Shown: in pieces, positions 1 to 11,148 of the stretch | Layout of the letters: each line of letters opens with the position of its first letter | Numbering within the stretch: position 1 is the first letter of the stretch | Source: Haemophilus seminalis | Lineage (GTDB): Bacteria; Pseudomonadota; Gammaproteobacteria; Enterobacterales; Pasteurellaceae | NCBI RefSeq assembly: GCF_006384255.1 | Contig: NZ_VCED01000003.1 | Span: forward strand, 62,001-126,000 | Reading direction: 5' to 3' | DNA: 64,000 nucleotides | Made by a program: the position numbers and the translations under genes | The notes under the pieces: model-generated | The model's database searches: none | What the model was told of the DNA's origin: nothing | Seen by the model: the letters and a program-made list of their open reading frames with translations, nothing else

Positions 1-572
1 ACAATTGCCGCAGCCTGACCAGCCACCTCAAACAAACGAGCAGTTTTGCTATAAATTACACGCATATAATTAGCTTCGCTCGTTTCGGGATCATTAACAT
101 TCATTAACTGCTGAACTTCGCCTTCCGCTAAAACGTTAGTCGCATCGGCCATAATGCCCAAAATCTTCAATGACTCTAATTGTGCAACTAATTGAAATGC
201 ACGCGTATAAATAAAGTCTCCTACAAGTACACTTGCAGCATTCCCAAATTCTGAGTTCGCCGTAGCACGCCCACGACGCATATCGGACTCATCCACCACA
301 TCATCATGTAATAAAGAGGCCGTATGAATAAATTCAACAAACGTAGCACAAGTAATTGAATTAGATCCTCCAAATCCTAAAGATCGAGCTGCGAGAACTG
401 CGATCAATGGACGGATCCGCTTACCACCGCCTTGAACAATATAAAAACCTAACTGTCCTATTAATGGAACATCTGAATTAAGCTGAGCAAGAATATTTTG
501 ATTAACTTTTTGCATATCGGGATCTACTAGTTTCTGGATCGCGTCTATGCTCATAAGATCTTGTTTCTTCAT
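1..572 (-). CDS. ispB: Octaprenyl diphosphate synthase, C-terminus cut by window edge
   Basis: Trans-isoprenyl diphosphate synthase that condenses isopentenyl diphosphates onto farnesyl diphosphate to make the C40 side chain of ubiquinone and menaquinone. I translated the minus strand from the ATG at 572 (MKKQDLMSIDAIQKL...). It shows the family's GGGKRIRP motif and the first aspartate-rich motif in LLHDDVVDESDMRRG, which binds Mg-diphosphate. About 190 codons are present; the second Asp-rich motif and the C-terminus lie outside the window. A Met at codon 7 is an alternative start. The gene diverges from rplU across a 213-base gap, the usual gamma-proteobacterial arrangement. Confidence 0.95.
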   Translation of the reverse strand, partial: MKKQDLMSIDAIQKLVDPDMQKVNQNILAQLNSDVPLIGQLGFYIVQGGGKRIRPLIAVLAARSLGFGGSNSITCATFVEFIHTASLLHDDVVDESDMRRGRATANSEFGNAASVLVGDFIYTRAFQLVAQLESLKILGIMADATNVLAEGEVQQLMNVNDPETSEANYMRVIYSKTARLFEVAGQAAAI

Positions 573-683
573 TTTTTCATCAATTATTAGTCGAAAGTGC
601 GGTGCATTTTACCCGAATTTTCAGACTTTCTGAAATCAATCCGCAAATGAAGGGAATTTTTTTATTTTATTGTAAATAAATTC

Positions 684-712
684 TTGCCATAGGTAGGATT
701 TTTCCGTAGAAT
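684..712 (+). promoter_or_regulatory. Sigma-70-type promoter of rplU-rpmA
   Basis: TTGCCA at 684-689 and TAGAAT at 707-712 are separated by exactly 17 bases, close to the sigma-70 consensus. This leaves a leader of about 65 nt before the rplU start at 786. It is the best promoter match in the ispB/rplU gap. Confidence 0.65.
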
Positions 713-785
713 TTGCGACCTATTTATATAAATTTTTAAGTGTGGACTGCTAAAGAGCAGGGAAACACAATTAAGCGGAGTATTT

Positions 786-1097
786 ATGTACGCAGTTTTC
801 CAAAGTGGCGGTAAACAACACCGTGTGAGCGAAGGTCAAGTTGTTCGTTTAGAAAAACTTGAACTTTCAACTGGCGCAACAGTTGAGTTCGATTCTGTGT
901 TGATGGTCGTTAATGGTGAAGATGTTAAAATCGGTGCACCAGTAGTTGCTGGCGCAAAAGTAGTGGCTGAAGTAGTTGCACAAGGTCGTGGCGAGAAAGT
1001 TAAAATCGTTAAATTCCGTCGTCGCAAACACAGCCGTAAACAACAAGGTCATCGTCAGTGGTTCACAGAAGTGAAAATCACTGGGATTCAAGCATAA
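786..1097 (+). CDS. rplU: 50S ribosomal protein L21
   Basis: Large-subunit ribosomal protein that binds 23S rRNA. The 103-residue length is standard and the N-terminus [14 protein letters not shown] is the L21 signature; the basic segment [16 protein letters not shown] follows near residue 78. A purine-rich GCGGAG stretch precedes the ATG. It is followed 20 bases later by rpmA, the conserved rplU-rpmA pair. Confidence 0.98.
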   Translation: MYAVFQSGGKQHRVSEGQVVRLEKLELSTGATVEFDSVLMVVNGEDVKIGAPVVAGAKVVAEVVAQGRGEKVKIVKFRRRKHSRKQQGHRQWFTEVKITGIQA

Positions 1098-1117
1098 TTT
1101 CAGAGGAGATCAAGTAG

Positions 1118-1375
1118 ATGGCAACTAAAAAAGCTGGTGGTTCAACTCGTAACGGTCGCGATTCTGAAGCTAAACGCCTTGGTGTTAAACGTTTCGGTGG
1201 CGAATCTGTATTAGCAGGTAGCATCATTGTTCGTCAACGTGGTACTAAGTTCCACGCGGGTAGCAACGTAGGTATGGGCAAAGACCACACCTTATTCGCA
1301 ACTGCAGATGGTAAAGTTAAATTTGAAGTAAAAGGCGAGAAAAGCCGTAAATACGTAAGTATTGTTACTGAATAA
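1118..1375 (+). CDS. rpmA: 50S ribosomal protein L27
   Basis: Ribosomal protein L27, whose flexible N-terminal tail reaches the peptidyl-transferase centre. The 85-residue protein starts [20 protein letters not shown], the canonical L27 N-terminus, and ends in [15 protein letters not shown] strong Shine-Dalgarno (AGAGGAGA) lies upstream. It is cotranscribed with rplU and ends shortly before a strong hairpin terminator. Confidence 0.98.
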   Translation: MATKKAGGSTRNGRDSEAKRLGVKRFGGESVLAGSIIVRQRGTKFHAGSNVGMGKDHTLFATADGKVKFEVKGEKSRKYVSIVTE

Positions 1376-1394
1376 TTTAAAGTCTATTCGATTG

Positions 1395-1430
1395 AAACGC
1401 CCTACAATTTTGTGGGGCGTTTTGTCTTTT
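1395..1430 (+). terminator. Rho-independent terminator after rpmA
   Basis: The arms AAACGCCC (1395-1402) and GGGCGTTT (1415-1422) pair, and the intervening bases extend the stem with weaker pairs. A T-rich tract runs to about 1431. It separates rplU-rpmA from the eamA gene that begins at 1456. Confidence 0.85.
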
Positions 1431-1455
1431 TTAATTTCACATAAGCGAGCAAGCA

Positions 1456-2376
1456 ATGAAACAACAACCTTTATTAGGCTTTACCTTTGCGCTTATTACC
1501 GCTATGGCTTGGGGATCCTTACCGATCGCTCTCAAACAAGTTTTATCTGTAATGAATGCGCAAACTATCGTATGGTATCGTTTTATTGTAGCCGCAATCT
1601 CATTATTAGTCCTACTTGCTTATAAAAAGAAATTACCAGAGCTAATAAAAGTCGGCCAATATACTTGGCTTGCTCTTATTGGGGTAATTGGTCTTACCGG
1701 CAATTTTCTATTATTTAGTAGTTCGCTGAATTATATTGAACCTTCAGTTGCACAAATTTTTATTCATTTATCCTCTTTTGGAATGCTCATCTGTGGTGTA
1801 CTGATCTTCAAAGAAAAATTGGGACTGCACCAAAAGATTGGACTTTTCTTATTGTTAATTGGTCTAGGTTTATTTTTTAATGATCATTTTGATGTATTTA
1901 CCGGACTCAATCAGTATTCAACAGGTGTCATCTTAAGCGTAGCAGGATCCCTTATTTGGGTCGCTTATGGAATGGCGCAAAAATTAATGTTGCGTAAATT
2001 TAATTCACAACAAATCTTGCTAATGATGTATTTAGGTTGTGCCATAGCCTTTATGCCGATGGCTGAATTCTCGCAAGTACAAGAACTCACACCTTTAGCT
2101 CTGATTTGTTTTATTTACTGCTGTTTAAATACCTTAATTGGATATGGCTCTTATGCGGAAGCACTTAATCGTTGGGATGTATCAAAAGTCAGTGTTGTCA
2201 TCACACTTGTACCGCTTTTCACGATTCTATTTTCTCATATTGCGCATTATTTTAGCCCATCCGATTTTGCCGCACCAGAGTTGAATAATATTAGCTATAT
2301 TGGCGCATTTGTTGTAGTATGCGGGGCAATTTTATCTGCGATTGGACATAAATTATTACCGCATAAAACTCATTAA
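1456..2376 (+). CDS. EamA/DMT-family inner-membrane transporter
   Basis: Drug/metabolite-transporter superfamily permease of 306 residues with about ten hydrophobic helices in two EamA repeats (roughly residues 8-140 and 150-295). The N-terminal helix FALITAMAWGSLPIALKQ is typical of the family. The substrate is unknown; members export amino acids, nucleobases or drugs. The gene sits between rpmA and obgE, a conserved position in Haemophilus. An uptake signal AAGTGCGGT lies just after the stop, 27 bases before obgE. Confidence 0.85.
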   Translation: MKQQPLLGFTFALITAMAWGSLPIALKQVLSVMNAQTIVWYRFIVAAISLLVLLAYKKKLPELIKVGQYTWLALIGVIGLTGNFLLFSSSLNYIEPSVAQIFIHLSSFGMLICGVLIFKEKLGLHQKIGLFLLLIGLGLFFNDHFDVFTGLNQYSTGVILSVAGSLIWVAYGMAQKLMLRKFNSQQILLMMYLGCAIAFMPMAEFSQVQELTPLALICFIYCCLNTLIGYGSYAEALNRWDVSKVSVVITLVPLFTILFSHIAHYFSPSDFAAPELNNISYIGAFVVVCGAILSAIGHKLLPHKTH

Positions 2377-3576
<1,200 letters not shown>

Positions 3577-3658
3577 TGAAATAGCGGTTCTAGTAGTTCA
3601 TAAGCTATATGCTTTTAAATATATTTAAAAAATATAATATTTTAAATATATTCTATTG

Positions 3659-3681
3659 ATATGTTTATCTGATAAACATAT
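3659..3681. promoter_or_regulatory. Perfect 11-bp palindrome upstream of fic
   Basis: ATATGTTTATC and GATAAACATAT are exact inverted repeats around one central base, ending 36 bases before the fic start. The surrounding gap is very AT-rich and holds two copies of an AATATATTTAAAAAA-like stretch (about 3617 and 3689). The size and symmetry suggest an operator for a dimeric regulator, possibly the C-terminal winged-helix region of the Fic protein itself; that assignment is inference. Confidence 0.45.
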
Positions 3682-3717
3682 ACTCTGAATATATTTAAAA
3701 AAAAGAGATTTTTAAAG

Positions 3718-4827
3718 ATGAATAAATGGAATCCTCAGTTTGCATATAATCATCTTCCAGATCTTCCACCATCAGATGAATTAGAAACTAAAGAGATTTT
3801 AAAGCAAACTATTAAAGCTAGAGCTGCATTAGCTGAGTTAAAACAGGCTGCTGAGCTTATTCCTAATCAATCTATGCTAATTAATACATTGCCTATTATG
3901 GAGGCTCGGGCAAGTAGTGAAATTGAAAATATCGTGACAACAACTGATAAAATTTTTCAATCATTACAGCTTGATGTAGAAGAAAATGATTCTGCAACTA
4001 AAGAGGCTCTACAATATAGACAAGCTTTATTTTCAGGCTTTAGCAGTTTGAAAGAACGTCCACTTTGTACTCAAACAGCCGTGCTTGTGTGTTCTGATAT
4101 AAAGGGACGGATGATGGATATTCGAAAAGTAACAGGAACAGCGTTGCGTAATGGGGTTAATGGTCAGATTATTTATACCCCACCAGAGGGGGAGAGAGTT
4201 ATTCGAGATAAACTCGCTAATTGGGAAAAATTTATTCATAATAATGAAGATTTAGATCCATTGATTATTCTTGCTGTTGCTCACTATCAATTTGAGGCTA
4301 TACATCCCTTTACTGATGGAAATGGTAGAACAGGGCGTATATTAAATAGTTTATTATTGATTGAGAAAGGTCTTCTCCACTTACCTATTTTATATTTAAG
4401 TCGTTATATTATTGAACATAAAGCAGATTATTATCATTTATTATTAGATGTAACAGCTAATAATAACTGGAAGGATTGGGTCTTATATATTTTGAAAGGG
4501 ATTGAAGATACGGCAGTTTGGACGCTCAATAAGATTGAATCCATAAAAGCTTTATCTATTGAAACCAAAAAATATATTCAACAGAAGTTGCCTCATCTTT
4601 ATAGTTCAGAGCTTATTGAACTGCTTTTTGAACAGCCTTATACTCGAATTCTGAATTTAGAAAAGGCAGGTATTGCTAAGAGACAGACTGCTTCTAAATA
4701 CTTAAAAGAGCTTTGTGATATAGGTGTTTTGAGTGAGATATCTTTGGGAAGAGATAAATTATTTATTCATCCTAAATTGATGTCGTTACTACGAGGTGAA
4801 AATAACGAATTTACACCTTATATATAA
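3718..4827 (+). CDS. Class II Fic-domain protein (probable AMP-transferase)
   Basis: A 369-residue Fic/Doc protein. The catalytic motif [12 protein letters not shown] lies at about residues 196-207, with its His base and the phosphate-binding Asn-Gly-Arg. An (S/T)xxxE(G/N) inhibitory helix appears as SSEIEN at residues 66-71; lying N-terminal of the Fic core it makes this a class II enzyme, held off by Glu70. The C-terminus (about 305-365) looks like a winged helix, a common pairing in this subfamily. The predicted chemistry is AMP transfer to a Ser/Thr/Tyr target; the target is unknown. It is monocistronic with no antitoxin-like neighbour, as expected when inhibition is in cis. It lies between obgE and typA with an AT-rich upstream region, so lateral acquisition is plausible. 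Confidence 0.88.
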   Translation: MNKWNPQFAYNHLPDLPPSDELETKEILKQTIKARAALAELKQAAELIPNQSMLINTLPIMEARASSEIENIVTTTDKIFQSLQLDVEENDSATKEALQYRQALFSGFSSLKERPLCTQTAVLVCSDIKGRMMDIRKVTGTALRNGVNGQIIYTPPEGERVIRDKLANWEKFIHNNEDLDPLIILAVAHYQFEAIHPFTDGNGRTGRILNSLLLIEKGLLHLPILYLSRYIIEHKADYYHLLLDVTANNNWKDWVLYILKGIEDTAVWTLNKIESIKALSIETKKYIQQKLPHLYSSELIELLFEQPYTRILNLEKAGIAKRQTASKYLKELCDIGVLSEISLGRDKLFIHPKLMSLLRGENNEFTPYI

Positions 4828-4861
4828 TTTTCATGAAACTTTATGATGAATTTAGGAAAAT

Positions 4862-4890
4862 AAAAATGGGATCGCAATGATCCCATTTTT
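4862..4890. terminator. Bidirectional terminator between fic and typA
   Basis: A perfect 12-bp stem: AAAAATGGGATC (4862-4873), loop GCAAT, then GATCCCATTTTT (4879-4890). The A and T runs on the two sides let it serve both fic (plus) and typA (minus), which converge here. Confidence 0.9.
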
Positions 4891-4891
4891 G

Positions 4892-6742
4892 TTAGTGAGT
4901 ACTCGTGCTGGTTGTAGTACGGTTTGCACGTTTACGATCGTTTTCCGTTAAGAGTTTTTTACGGATACGGATCGATTCAGGTGTCACTTCCACTAACTCG
5001 TCGTCATCGATAAACTCAATAGCTTGTTCAAGGGTGAATTTCACCGGCGTGGTTAAGACGATGGCATCATCTTTACCTGATGCACGCATATTGGTGAGTT
5101 TTTTACCTTGTAAACAGTTAACGGTTAGATCGTTTGTACGACTGTGAATACCGATAATTTGACCCTCGTAAACTTCTACGTTGGCGTCGATCATTAATTT
5201 ACCACGTTCTTGTAAACCAAACAGTGCATAAGCAAGTGCTTTACCTGTTGCGTTAGAAATTAATACACCGTTTTTACGTTGGCCGATTTCACCAGGTTTG
5301 ATGTCATCGTAGTGATCGAAACTAGAGTAAAGTAAACCGGTACCTGAAGTCATGGTCATAAATTCACCACGGAAACCGATTAAGCCACGGCTTGGGATGA
5401 TGTATTCTAAACGAACACGGCCTTTTCCATCTGGCATCATATCGCGAACTTCACCTTTACGGATACCTAATGCTTCCATGACAGAACCTTGGTGTTGTTC
5501 TTCTACATCGATAGTCACTTGTTCGTAAGGCTCTTGTTTTCTGCCGTCGATTTGACGATAGATTACTTTAGGACGAGAAACTGCAAGCTCATAACCTTCA
5601 CGACGCATATTTTCAATTAATACAGAAAGGTGTAATTCACCACGACCAGAAACACGGAATTCATCTGGGTTTGGTGTTTCTTCTACGCGTAATGCCACGT
5701 TGTGAACTAACTCTTTGTTTAAACGTTCAAGAATTTGGCGAGAAGTCACATATTTACCTTCTTGACCTGCAAACGGTGAAGTATTTACACAGAAAAACAT
5801 GGTTACAGTTGGTTCATCAACAGTTAATGAAGGTAAGGCTTCAACGGCGTTGATATCACAAATTGTATCCGAGATATTTAATTCACCTAAACCAGTAATG
5901 GCAATGATGTCTCCTGCGTAAGCAACATCTTCTTCATAACGTTGTAAACCGAGGTGACCTAATACTTGACCTACACGGCCTTGGCGAGTTTTACCTTCGC
6001 CATCAATGATAGTCACCGGTTGATTTGGTTTGATTGCACCACGTTTGATACGACCGATACCGATAACACCCACATAGCTGTTATAGTCTAATTGGGAAAT
6101 TTGCATTTGGAATGGTGCATCTAATTCCACTTTTGGCGGTTCAACGTGTTGAACAATCGCTTCAAATAATGGGGTCATATCTTCCGCTAAATCTTCGTGT
6201 TCAAGCCCTGCGACACCATTTAATGCAGATGCATAGATAATAGGGAAGTCTAATTGTTCATCGGTTGCGCCAAGGTTAACGAATAAATCGAATACTTGAT
6301 CCACTACCCAATCAGGACGAGCGCCTGGACGGTCAACTTTGTTAATAACTACGATTGGTTTTAAACCGTGAGCAAAGGCTTTTTGTGTCACGAAACGCGT
6401 TTGTGGCATTGGTCCATCAAAGGCATCTACGACTAGAAGTACAGAGTCCACCATAGAAAGTACACGTTCTACTTCACCACCGAAGTCGGCGTGTCCTGGG
6501 GTGTCTACGATGTTAATGCGATAACCATTCCAGTTAATTGCGGTATTTTTTGCAAGAATGGTAATACCACGTTCTTTTTCGAGATCATTTGAGTCCATTA
6601 CGCGTTCATCAACATCACCACGAGTGGATTCAAATGTACCAGATTGTTGAAGAAGTTTGTCAACGAGGGTGGTTTTACCATGGTCAACGTGAGCGATAAT
6701 TGCGATATTACGCAATTTGTTAATATCAATGTCGTTTTTCAT
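4892..6742 (-). CDS. typA: Translational GTPase TypA/BipA
   Basis: Ribosome-binding GTPase of the EF-G/LepA class, needed for 50S assembly and growth under stress or cold. The 616-residue protein starts [26 protein letters not shown]-loop AHVDHGKTT, switch [17 protein letters not shown] and [10 protein letters not shown] mark the G domain (1-200). Domain 2, the EF-G-like domains and the BipA-specific C-terminus follow. The length is standard. It is divergent from glnA across 249 bases. Confidence 0.97.
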   Translation of the reverse strand: MKNDIDINKLRNIAIIAHVDHGKTTLVDKLLQQSGTFESTRGDVDERVMDSNDLEKERGITILAKNTAINWNGYRINIVDTPGHADFGGEVERVLSMVDSVLLVVDAFDGPMPQTRFVTQKAFAHGLKPIVVINKVDRPGARPDWVVDQVFDLFVNLGATDEQLDFPIIYASALNGVAGLEHEDLAEDMTPLFEAIVQHVEPPKVELDAPFQMQISQLDYNSYVGVIGIGRIKRGAIKPNQPVTIIDGEGKTRQGRVGQVLGHLGLQRYEEDVAYAGDIIAITGLGELNISDTICDINAVEALPSLTVDEPTVTMFFCVNTSPFAGQEGKYVTSRQILERLNKELVHNVALRVEETPNPDEFRVSGRGELHLSVLIENMRREGYELAVSRPKVIYRQIDGRKQEPYEQVTIDVEEQHQGSVMEALGIRKGEVRDMMPDGKGRVRLEYIIPSRGLIGFRGEFMTMTSGTGLLYSSFDHYDDIKPGEIGQRKNGVLISNATGKALAYALFGLQERGKLMIDANVEVYEGQIIGIHSRTNDLTVNCLQGKKLTNMRASGKDDAIVLTTPVKFTLEQAIEFIDDDELVEVTPESIRIRKKLLTENDRKRANRTTTSTSTH

Positions 6743-6816
6743 TTATTACTTTCTTAAAGTTTAAGTTTTATAAGGTGGAATTTTAATACCACCGAATAGT
6801 CCAAGTAGTTTAAATT

Positions 6817-6833
6817 GGTGAGTAGAACTCACC
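6817..6833. repeat. Small perfect inverted repeat in the typA/glnA gap
   Basis: GGTGAGT and ACTCACC pair around AGA, followed by CCTACAAG. It lies in the divergent typA/glnA spacer. It has no T-run, so it is not an obvious terminator; its role is unknown. Confidence 0.4.
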
Positions 6834-6933
6834 CTACAAGAATGTTGAAAGGGCAAAAATTATACACGATATTTCGTTGATCTGCTATGCTGAGTGATAA
6901 AATAAATCCCATGAAAAAGGTAAGTGGTTACGT

Positions 6934-6939
6934 TATAAT
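6934..6939 (+). promoter_or_regulatory. Possible -10 box for glnA
   Basis: A perfect TATAAT at 6934-6939 lies 52 bases before the glnA ATG. No good -35 hexamer is seen 16-18 bases upstream, so the promoter may depend on an activator, or the match may be chance. Confidence 0.35.
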
Positions 6940-6991
6940 GCATTCTTAATTTTTGTAAAGATTATACACATAGCAAAATAGAGGACTCCTT

Positions 6992-8410
6992 ATGCCAAAT
7001 GCAAATGCAATTGCCAACGTATTCAAACTGATCGAAGAGAACGATATTAAGTTCGTGCTACTTCGTTTCACCGACATTAAAGGTAAAGAACATGGTGTTT
7101 CCATCCCAGTTAGCCTTGTCGATGAAGATATGTTTGAAGATGGCAAAATGTTCGATGGTTCTTCTGTTGAAGGTTGGAAAACCATTAACAAAGCCGATAT
7201 GCTTTTAATGCCAATTGCTGAAACAGCAGTAGTCGATCCATTTGCGCAGATCCCTACACTTTCAATTCGTTGTAGCGTTTATGAGCCAACAACCATGCAA
7301 AGCTATGATCGTGATCCGCGTTCAATCGCTATTCGAGCAGAAAACTATATGCGTTCAACAGGCGTTGCAGATCAGGCATTCTTTGGTCCAGAACCAGAGT
7401 TCTTCTTATTTGATGATGTACGTTTTGATGTATCAATGAATCGTGCTTCTTTCGCAATTGATGATATTGAAGCCGCTTGGAACACCAATAAAAAATATGA
7501 AGGCGGTAACAATGCTTATCGTCCATTGAAGAAAGGTGGTTATTGTGCGGTGGCGCCTATTGATACGGCTCATGATATTCGCTCTGAAATGTGCTTGATT
7601 TTAGAAGAGATGGGCTTAGTCATCGAAGCTCATCACCACGAAGTGGCAACCGCGGGTCAAAATGAAATTGCAACTAAATTCAATAGCTTAACTTTAAAAG
7701 CGGATGAAACGCAAATCTATAAATACGTGGTACAAAACGTTGCATTAGAACACGGTAAAAGCGCTTGCTTTATGCCGAAACCAATTACGGGTGATAATGG
7801 TTCAGGCATGCACTGTAATATGTCATTAAGTAAAGATGGTAAAAATATTTTCCAAGGTGATAAGTATGCAGGTCTTTCTGAAACCGCGCTTTATTACATC
7901 GGAGGTATCATTAAGCATGCTAAAGCATTAAATGCCTTCACCAACCCAAGCACTAATTCATATAAACGTTTAGTGCCAGGTTATGAAGCGCCAGTGTTAT
8001 TGGCTTACTCAGCAAGCAACCGTTCTGCTTCAATCCGTATCCCTGCAGTAACCAATCCGAAGGCTATTCGTATTGAAGCGCGTTTCCCAGATCCATTGGC
8101 AAACCCATACCTTGCATTTGCTGCATTATTGATGGCAGGCCTTGATGGTGTAGTAAATAAAATCCATCCAGGCGATGCAATGGATAAAAATCTTTACGAT
8201 CTTCCTCCAGAAGAATTAAAAAATATTCCAGCGGTTGCAAGCTCATTAGAAGAAGCATTGAATTCATTAGAAAAAGACTATGAATTCTTAACGCAAGGAG
8301 GGGTATTTACTAAAGACTTTATTGAAGCATTTATTAATATTAAACGTAAAGAAGTAGAGCGTTTAAATATGACTCCACATCCAGTTGAGTTTGAGATGTA
8401 TTATGCTTAA
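6992..8410 (+). CDS. glnA: Glutamine synthetase type I
   Basis: Dodecameric GS-I that makes glutamine from glutamate, ammonia and ATP. The 472-residue length fits the GSI-beta subgroup. Visible signatures include [10 protein letters not shown], the glutamate-site [12 protein letters not shown], the ATP-binding [14 protein letters not shown], and NLYDLPPEE with the tyrosine that is adenylylated in enteric enzymes, so GlnE/GlnB-type control is possible. GAGGACT serves as the SD. It is followed by its own hairpin terminator before the lsg locus. Confidence 0.98.
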   Translation: MPNANAIANVFKLIEENDIKFVLLRFTDIKGKEHGVSIPVSLVDEDMFEDGKMFDGSSVEGWKTINKADMLLMPIAETAVVDPFAQIPTLSIRCSVYEPTTMQSYDRDPRSIAIRAENYMRSTGVADQAFFGPEPEFFLFDDVRFDVSMNRASFAIDDIEAAWNTNKKYEGGNNAYRPLKKGGYCAVAPIDTAHDIRSEMCLILEEMGLVIEAHHHEVATAGQNEIATKFNSLTLKADETQIYKYVVQNVALEHGKSACFMPKPITGDNGSGMHCNMSLSKDGKNIFQGDKYAGLSETALYYIGGIIKHAKALNAFTNPSTNSYKRLVPGYEAPVLLAYSASNRSASIRIPAVTNPKAIRIEARFPDPLANPYLAFAALLMAGLDGVVNKIHPGDAMDKNLYDLPPEELKNIPAVASSLEEALNSLEKDYEFLTQGGVFTKDFIEAFINIKRKEVERLNMTPHPVEFEMYYA

Positions 8411-8442
8411 TTAAAGTTTCAATAAGGATTAAATTAATATGG

Positions 8443-8472
8443 AAAGTGCGGCGAATATTAGCCGCATTTTTC
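8443..8472 (+). terminator. Terminator after glnA (uptake-signal-like stem)
   Basis: AAAGTGCGGC (8443-8452) pairs with GCCGCATTTT, including one G-T pair, and a T-run follows. The stem resembles the uptake signal but differs at the last base (C instead of T). Confidence 0.75.
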
Positions 8473-8506
8473 TTATAAATGTATTAGAACTTTACAATAT
8501 CTTTAC

Positions 8507-8533
8507 GTAACTTTTATTGTTAATAAGAGTTAC
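8507..8533. promoter_or_regulatory. Inverted repeat upstream of wzz
   Basis: GTAACTTTTA and TAAGAGTTAC form a 10-bp imperfect inverted repeat with a 7-base spacer, 48 bases before wzz. It may be an operator or a leader hairpin of the surface-glycan operon; no regulator can be assigned. Confidence 0.3.
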
Positions 8534-8580
8534 ATTCTGTAAAATTATGAAAAATAAAATATTTAAAATAAGGCATAAAT

Positions 8581-9711
8581 ATGAATGATATTAATTATCA
8601 AAACAATAATGAAATAGATTTAATCGAGCTAATAAGAACATTATGGAATAAAAAAATTTGGATTTTTCTATCGACTTTTTTTTGTACGGCTATTGCGGGT
8701 GTTTACGCATTTACTGTGAAAGAACAGTGGACTTCTACTGCAATTATTGTGGCACCACGTTCAACTGATTTAGGCCATTTATTACCTACACGCGCAGAAT
8801 ATGCTCGTATCATTGGCGATGGTAATTTTTCTACTGGGGGATTATCAAGCTCACTATATGGCCAATTTAAGCACTTTCTTCTTTCTAACGATTTAAAACG
8901 TAAGTTTTTAGAACAGTCTGAATGGCTAAAAAACTATACAAAGAATATGACAGAAGAGCAAAAACATGCTTATATTGAGAATGCTGTAGATAAATATTTA
9001 ATTGTTCATGAAGTTGATCCAAAGAAAAAAGACTTAACAGAGTTAGATAAAATTGGTTTAAAAGTTACTTTCTCCGCAGAAACGCCAAAAGATGCACAAT
9101 CTGTATTAACTGAGTATGTGAGTTTTGTGAACAAATATATTCTTAACCAAATAAATCAAGAGTTTAAACTAGAATTTAACCTTCGTTTAGATGCGCTGAA
9201 ATTTACTAAAGAACAAATTGAAGAGAATCTAACTGAAGCAAAAAAGGTTCAAGTTGAAAACTTAGCAAATGCATTAGATATTGCAAAAAAAGCAGGAATT
9301 AAAGATTTCTCAAGAGGAAATAATAATATTTCTGTACCAGAATATATGTTAGGTGATGCACGTTTAAACATCTCTGATTCTAAATTAGCGGATGGTACAT
9401 ATTTATTTATGCTTGGTGAGAAATATTTACAAGCTCAATTAGATATTGCTAAAAATAACCCAGTCGTTTACCCAACGAATTATTATAGTGTGGATAGAGA
9501 GTTGAGTAAGCTAACTAAATTAGCACCCCAATTAGAATCGGTTGAAAATGTAAAGGCGTATTATTATTTAAGTTCACCGGATTATCCAATTGTGAAAGAT
9601 AAACCTAAGAAGGCGTTGATTCTTGCTATCGGGTTTATTATTGGTATGTTGTTATCTACTTTTGTTATTTTATTAGGTTCGGTTATACAAACTAACAAAA
9701 AACAGTCATGA
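8581..9711 (+). CDS. wzzB: Polysaccharide chain-length regulator (Wzz)
   Basis: Polysaccharide co-polymerase that sets how many repeat units Wzy adds. The 376-residue protein has the Wzz architecture: a short cytoplasmic N-terminus (IDLIELIRTLWNKK), TM1 at about residues 26-45, a long periplasmic segment rich in helix, and TM2 at about 341-365, preceded by a Pro/Lys-rich stretch. It is the first gene of the lsg/hmg locus. Its stop overlaps the ATG of a small broken lipoprotein gene (ATGA), suggesting translational coupling. Confidence 0.9.
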   Translation: MNDINYQNNNEIDLIELIRTLWNKKIWIFLSTFFCTAIAGVYAFTVKEQWTSTAIIVAPRSTDLGHLLPTRAEYARIIGDGNFSTGGLSSSLYGQFKHFLLSNDLKRKFLEQSEWLKNYTKNMTEEQKHAYIENAVDKYLIVHEVDPKKKDLTELDKIGLKVTFSAETPKDAQSVLTEYVSFVNKYILNQINQEFKLEFNLRLDALKFTKEQIEENLTEAKKVQVENLANALDIAKKAGIKDFSRGNNNISVPEYMLGDARLNISDSKLADGTYLFMLGEKYLQAQLDIAKNNPVVYPTNYYSVDRELSKLTKLAPQLESVENVKAYYYLSSPDYPIVKDKPKKALILAIGFIIGMLLSTFVILLGSVIQTNKKQS

Positions 9712-9876
9712 AGAAAAAAGTTATTTTTATCGGTATGGGAGCGGTTATTATCTTTGATGTTAACTGCCTGTTATAGCTGGTGTACTAGCAAAATTTATGA
9801 TGCTTTCCGAAAATGTTTGCCTACAATGGATAACCCGTGTTTTCAAGAGATCTCATCTGAAAAGGCTTATAACTGA
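9708..9876 (+). pseudogene. Frameshifted small lipoprotein gene after wzz
   Basis: The frame from ATG 9708 reads MKKKVIFIGMGAVI, a typical signal-peptide start, then hits TAG at 9774. The next frame continues SLMLTACYSWCTSKIYDAF and so on to TGA at 9874-9876. Joined by a one-base shift near 9747-9755, the two give a 55-57-residue protein with signal peptide and lipobox LTAC. The start overlaps the wzz stop. I know no function for it; position suggests an outer-membrane accessory of glycan export. A sequencing error in the TTATTATCT stretch is an alternative to true decay, and an internal ATG at 9757 could only make a leaderless form. Confidence 0.6.
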
Positions 9877-9945
9877 TTAAAGTATTTTTAGCTAATAAGA
9901 ATAAAAATAAACCTAAATGCTTTTATGATCTGCAAGGAATAAAGA

Positions 9946-11148
9946 ATGAGCTTAATTAAAGATAGTTCTATTTATCTAATTGGAGAGTTATCAGCAAAAT
10001 GTGTACCTTTTCTATTATTACCCTATTTATCGCGTAAATTAGGCGTAGAAGGATTTGGGGAGCTTTCTTACTATCAAACGTTTTTAGCTTTATTTGTAAT
10101 TTTTATTGGGCTAAGCCAAGATGGTGCTGTTGCTCGCTATTTTTATGTGTATGGTAAACGCTCATTAAATTTAGTTGTAAACACAGGCTATACCTATACG
10201 CTTAGTATTGGTGGATTAGGTTTGCTTTTTTGCTGGTTAATGCAATCTGAAATAATGTTTTACTTAGTATTAAGTGCGATATTTCAGGTGTTTCTTTCAG
10301 TTCAGCTCAGCATTAGACAATGCCAAAAGCAAGCTCTTCCATATACTTTTATTCAACTCACATCTACGATAACAAATGCCTTGTTTACAGTATTGATGTT
10401 AGAGTTCTACAAAACAGAATTAGTTGAAAAGCGAATTTTAGCGATTTTATTCAGTAATGTTTTAGTTGCACTCCTTGCTTATTTTATTTATATAAAAGGG
10501 GCTAAAGCAAAAAAATTTAACTTTGCACAATATAAAACTGCTTTTTTCTATGTCATTGCTTTTGGTTTTCCGATGATATTTCATCATGGTAGCTTTTTTA
10601 TTAAAGGGCAATTAGACCGAATTTTTATTTTCCACCGATTTAGCGAAGCAGAATTAGGTTTATATGCAATGGGAGCACAAATTGCATCTATCTTATCAGT
10701 TTTTATTTTAGCGATAAATAAAGCACTTGTTCCCTATCTGTTTGAGAAATTAAAACAAGGTAGTGTTAAGTTAAAAGATTTACATAGATGGTCGTTACTT
10801 TCATTATTAATTGTACCAATTCCATCACTTGTTACCTTAATTGTTCCGGAACAATGGCTATTGTTCTTCTTAGGCAAACATTTTATCGGAGTAAAATACT
10901 ACATTATAGTATTTTCACTCGCTACGAGCTTAACGATCCCTTATTTGATCTTAGTAAATTATTTGTTTTATCATGGAAAAACTAAAGAAATTTCATTTTG
11001 CTCTATATTATCAACAATGATTTACTTGGGAGCATTGGGAGGATTAATTTTTAAGGATGTAGTTTATATTCCTTATGCGAGTGTATTGGGGGCATTGGGG
11101 ATTTTACCTGTATTATATGTGATTACGAATAGAGTGAGTAAAAAATGA
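9946..11148 (+). CDS. wzx: Wzx-type repeat-unit flippase
   Basis: Polytopic protein of 400 residues with about 12 hydrophobic helices and the N-terminal signature [21 protein letters not shown] of the MATE/polysaccharide-transport superfamily. It is predicted to move undecaprenyl-diphosphate-linked oligosaccharide across the inner membrane. The position after wzz matches the flippase (lsgA) of the H. influenzae lsg/hmg locus. It overlaps the next gene by 4 bases (ATGA). Confidence 0.9.
   Translation: MSLIKDSSIYLIGELSAKCVPFLLLPYLSRKLGVEGFGELSYYQTFLALFVIFIGLSQDGAVARYFYVYGKRSLNLVVNTGYTYTLSIGGLGLLFCWLMQSEIMFYLVLSAIFQVFLSVQLSIRQCQKQALPYTFIQLTSTITNALFTVLMLEFYKTELVEKRILAILFSNVLVALLAYFIYIKGAKAKKFNFAQYKTAFFYVIAFGFPMIFHHGSFFIKGQLDRIFIFHRFSEAELGLYAMGAQIASILSVFILAINKALVPYLFEKLKQGSVKLKDLHRWSLLSLLIVPIPSLVTLIVPEQWLLFFLGKHFIGVKYYIIVFSLATSLTIPYLILVNYLFYHGKTKEISFCSILSTMIYLGALGGLIFKDVVYIPYASVLGALGILPVLYVITNRVSKK

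Noticed and set aside
1362..1625. 87-residue frame after rpmA
   Set aside because: It runs through the rpmA terminator and lies in another frame of the EamA transporter gene; no family pattern.
3718..4827. Fic gene as half of a toxin-antitoxin pair
   Set aside because: No small partner gene is adjacent, and the inhibitory motif is in the same protein.
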